From contig JAUHZF010000045.1 of NCBI GenBank assembly GCA_030426145.1, positions 1-37,021 on the forward strand: 37,021 nucleotides of DNA, read 5' to 3'. This DNA comes from Polyangia bacterium (GTDB taxonomy: Bacteria > Myxococcota_A > Polyangia > Polyangiales > Polyangiaceae). Numbering within the stretch: the first letter of the stretch is position 1; every line of letters starts with the position of its first letter. Made by a program: the position numbers and the translations under genes. Positions 36,557-37,021 of the stretch are shown here, piece after piece. The notes below the pieces were generated by a model. It searched no databases. It saw only the letters and a program-made list of their open reading frames with translations, and was not told where the DNA came from.

Positions 36557-37021
36557 CTACTGCAACAAGGACAGTGCGACCTGGGGTTGCTGGTTGGCCT
36601 GCGCGAGCATCGAGGTGCCGGCCTGGAGCAGCACCTGCGAGCGCGCGAGGTTGGCGGTCTCGACCGCGACGTCGACGTCGCGGATGCGGCTGTTGGCCGC
36701 AGAGAGGTTCGTTCGAATCGAGACCGTGTTGGCCACCGAGATCTCGAGGCGGTTCTGGGCCGCACCGAAGTCGGCGCGGCGCGTCGAGACCACGGTGAAG
36801 GCAGCGTCGATGGCGTCGATCGAGGCCTTCGCGTTGACTGCGGTCGCGCCGGAGATCGACGCGGCGGAGAGACCGAGGGCAGACAGGTTGATGCCGCCGA
36901 AGGTCATGGTGATGCTGTCGAAGGTGGAGGTGTTGATGCCCACCTGGAAGTCGATGCTCGTATTTGCACCGGCCAGCATCTCCTTGCCGTTGAACTCGGT
37001 CGCCTCGGAGAGACGGTCGAT
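36557..37021 (-). CDS. fliC: Flagellin, C-terminal part (cut by window edge)
   Basis: These are the last 154 residues of flagellin, the subunit of the flagellar filament; the frame is open to the right edge. The fragment begins in RLSEATEFNGKEMLAG, the transition from the N-terminal D0/D1 helix region. A short variable region follows (TFGGINLSALGLSAASI). The conserved C-terminal domain has RRADFGAAQNRLEISVANTV, then SAANSRIRDVDVAVETANLA and the ending QVLLQAGTSMLAQANQQPQV, LSLLQ. The middle domain is short, so the filament protein is small. A strong terminator lies downstream, which fits a highly expressed single-gene transcript. The 5' end, promoter and N-terminal domain are outside the window. 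Confidence 0.95.
   Translation of the reverse strand: MDRLSEATEFNGKEMLAGANTSIDFQVGINTSTFDSITMTFGGINLSALGLSAASISGATAVNAKASIDAIDAAFTVVSTRRADFGAAQNRLEISVANTVSIRTNLSAANSRIRDVDVAVETANLARSQVLLQAGTSMLAQANQQPQVALSLLQ

Overview
The window is 37 kb of GC-rich bacterial chromosome. The gene content suggests a Myxococcota-like bacterium (Polyangia/Sandaracinaceae type): a Hanks-type Ser/Thr kinase, many small lipoproteins, an RCC1-repeat lipoprotein, a PilZ protein, a Roadblock-like protein, DUF4139 lipoproteins and a REP-associated (HUH) transposase of the kind common in these genomes. This assignment is inference from gene style; there is no rRNA or other marker gene. A flagellin gene cut by the right edge indicates flagellar motility.

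Layout. 1-6.4 kb is accessory: the end of a kinase gene, a REP-associated transposase with palindromic GC-rich repeats upstream of it, a helical-repeat protein, a second repeat cluster lying between two truncated gene ends, a small exported protein, and a possible peptidoglycan-amidase/lipoprotein pair that looks like effector and immunity. A frameshifted second transposase copy follows. 6.4-14.1 kb is a defence island: a tight three-gene minus-strand operon (GHKL ATPase with an N-terminal XRE helix-turn-helix, an unknown protein, a DUF6339-like protein) divergent from a plus-strand operon encoding a cytosine-5 methyltransferase, a Vsr mismatch nuclease and a PD-(D/E)XK-like nuclease. Between the two operons lie the wrecks of a HIT gene and an HNH nuclease gene. 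The island reads as visibly less GC-rich than its surroundings.

14.1-16.1 kb holds a beta-propeller gene remnant, a lipoprotein and a 21-bp-period minisatellite. 16.2-22.6 kb is a probable minus-strand envelope operon: two paralogous DUF4139 lipoproteins with an OmpA-like segment inserted, a Roadblock-like protein and a membrane-anchored phosphodiester-glycosidase-domain protein. 22.8-36.4 kb looks like ordinary chromosome: histidine phosphatase, an acyl-CoA dehydrogenase plus APH-type kinase pair (a split ACAD10/11), a PRMT-like methyltransferase, PilZ, a Cys-rich membrane protein, lipoproteins, a large STAND ATPase regulator with its DNA-binding domain at the C-terminus, an RCC1 lipoprotein operon, a radical SAM protein, a tandem universal stress protein and a PPM/LCM-type methyltransferase. 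The flagellin gene, with a strong intrinsic terminator, closes the window.

The best candidate for an undescribed system is the 6.4-14.1 kb island, where a GHKL-ATPase operon sits next to a methyltransferase-Vsr-nuclease operon. Second choices are the amidase/lipoprotein pair, the transposase with its associated repeat family, and the OmpA-in-DUF4139 lipoprotein duplication. No tRNA, rRNA, CRISPR array, integrase or replication origin was seen.
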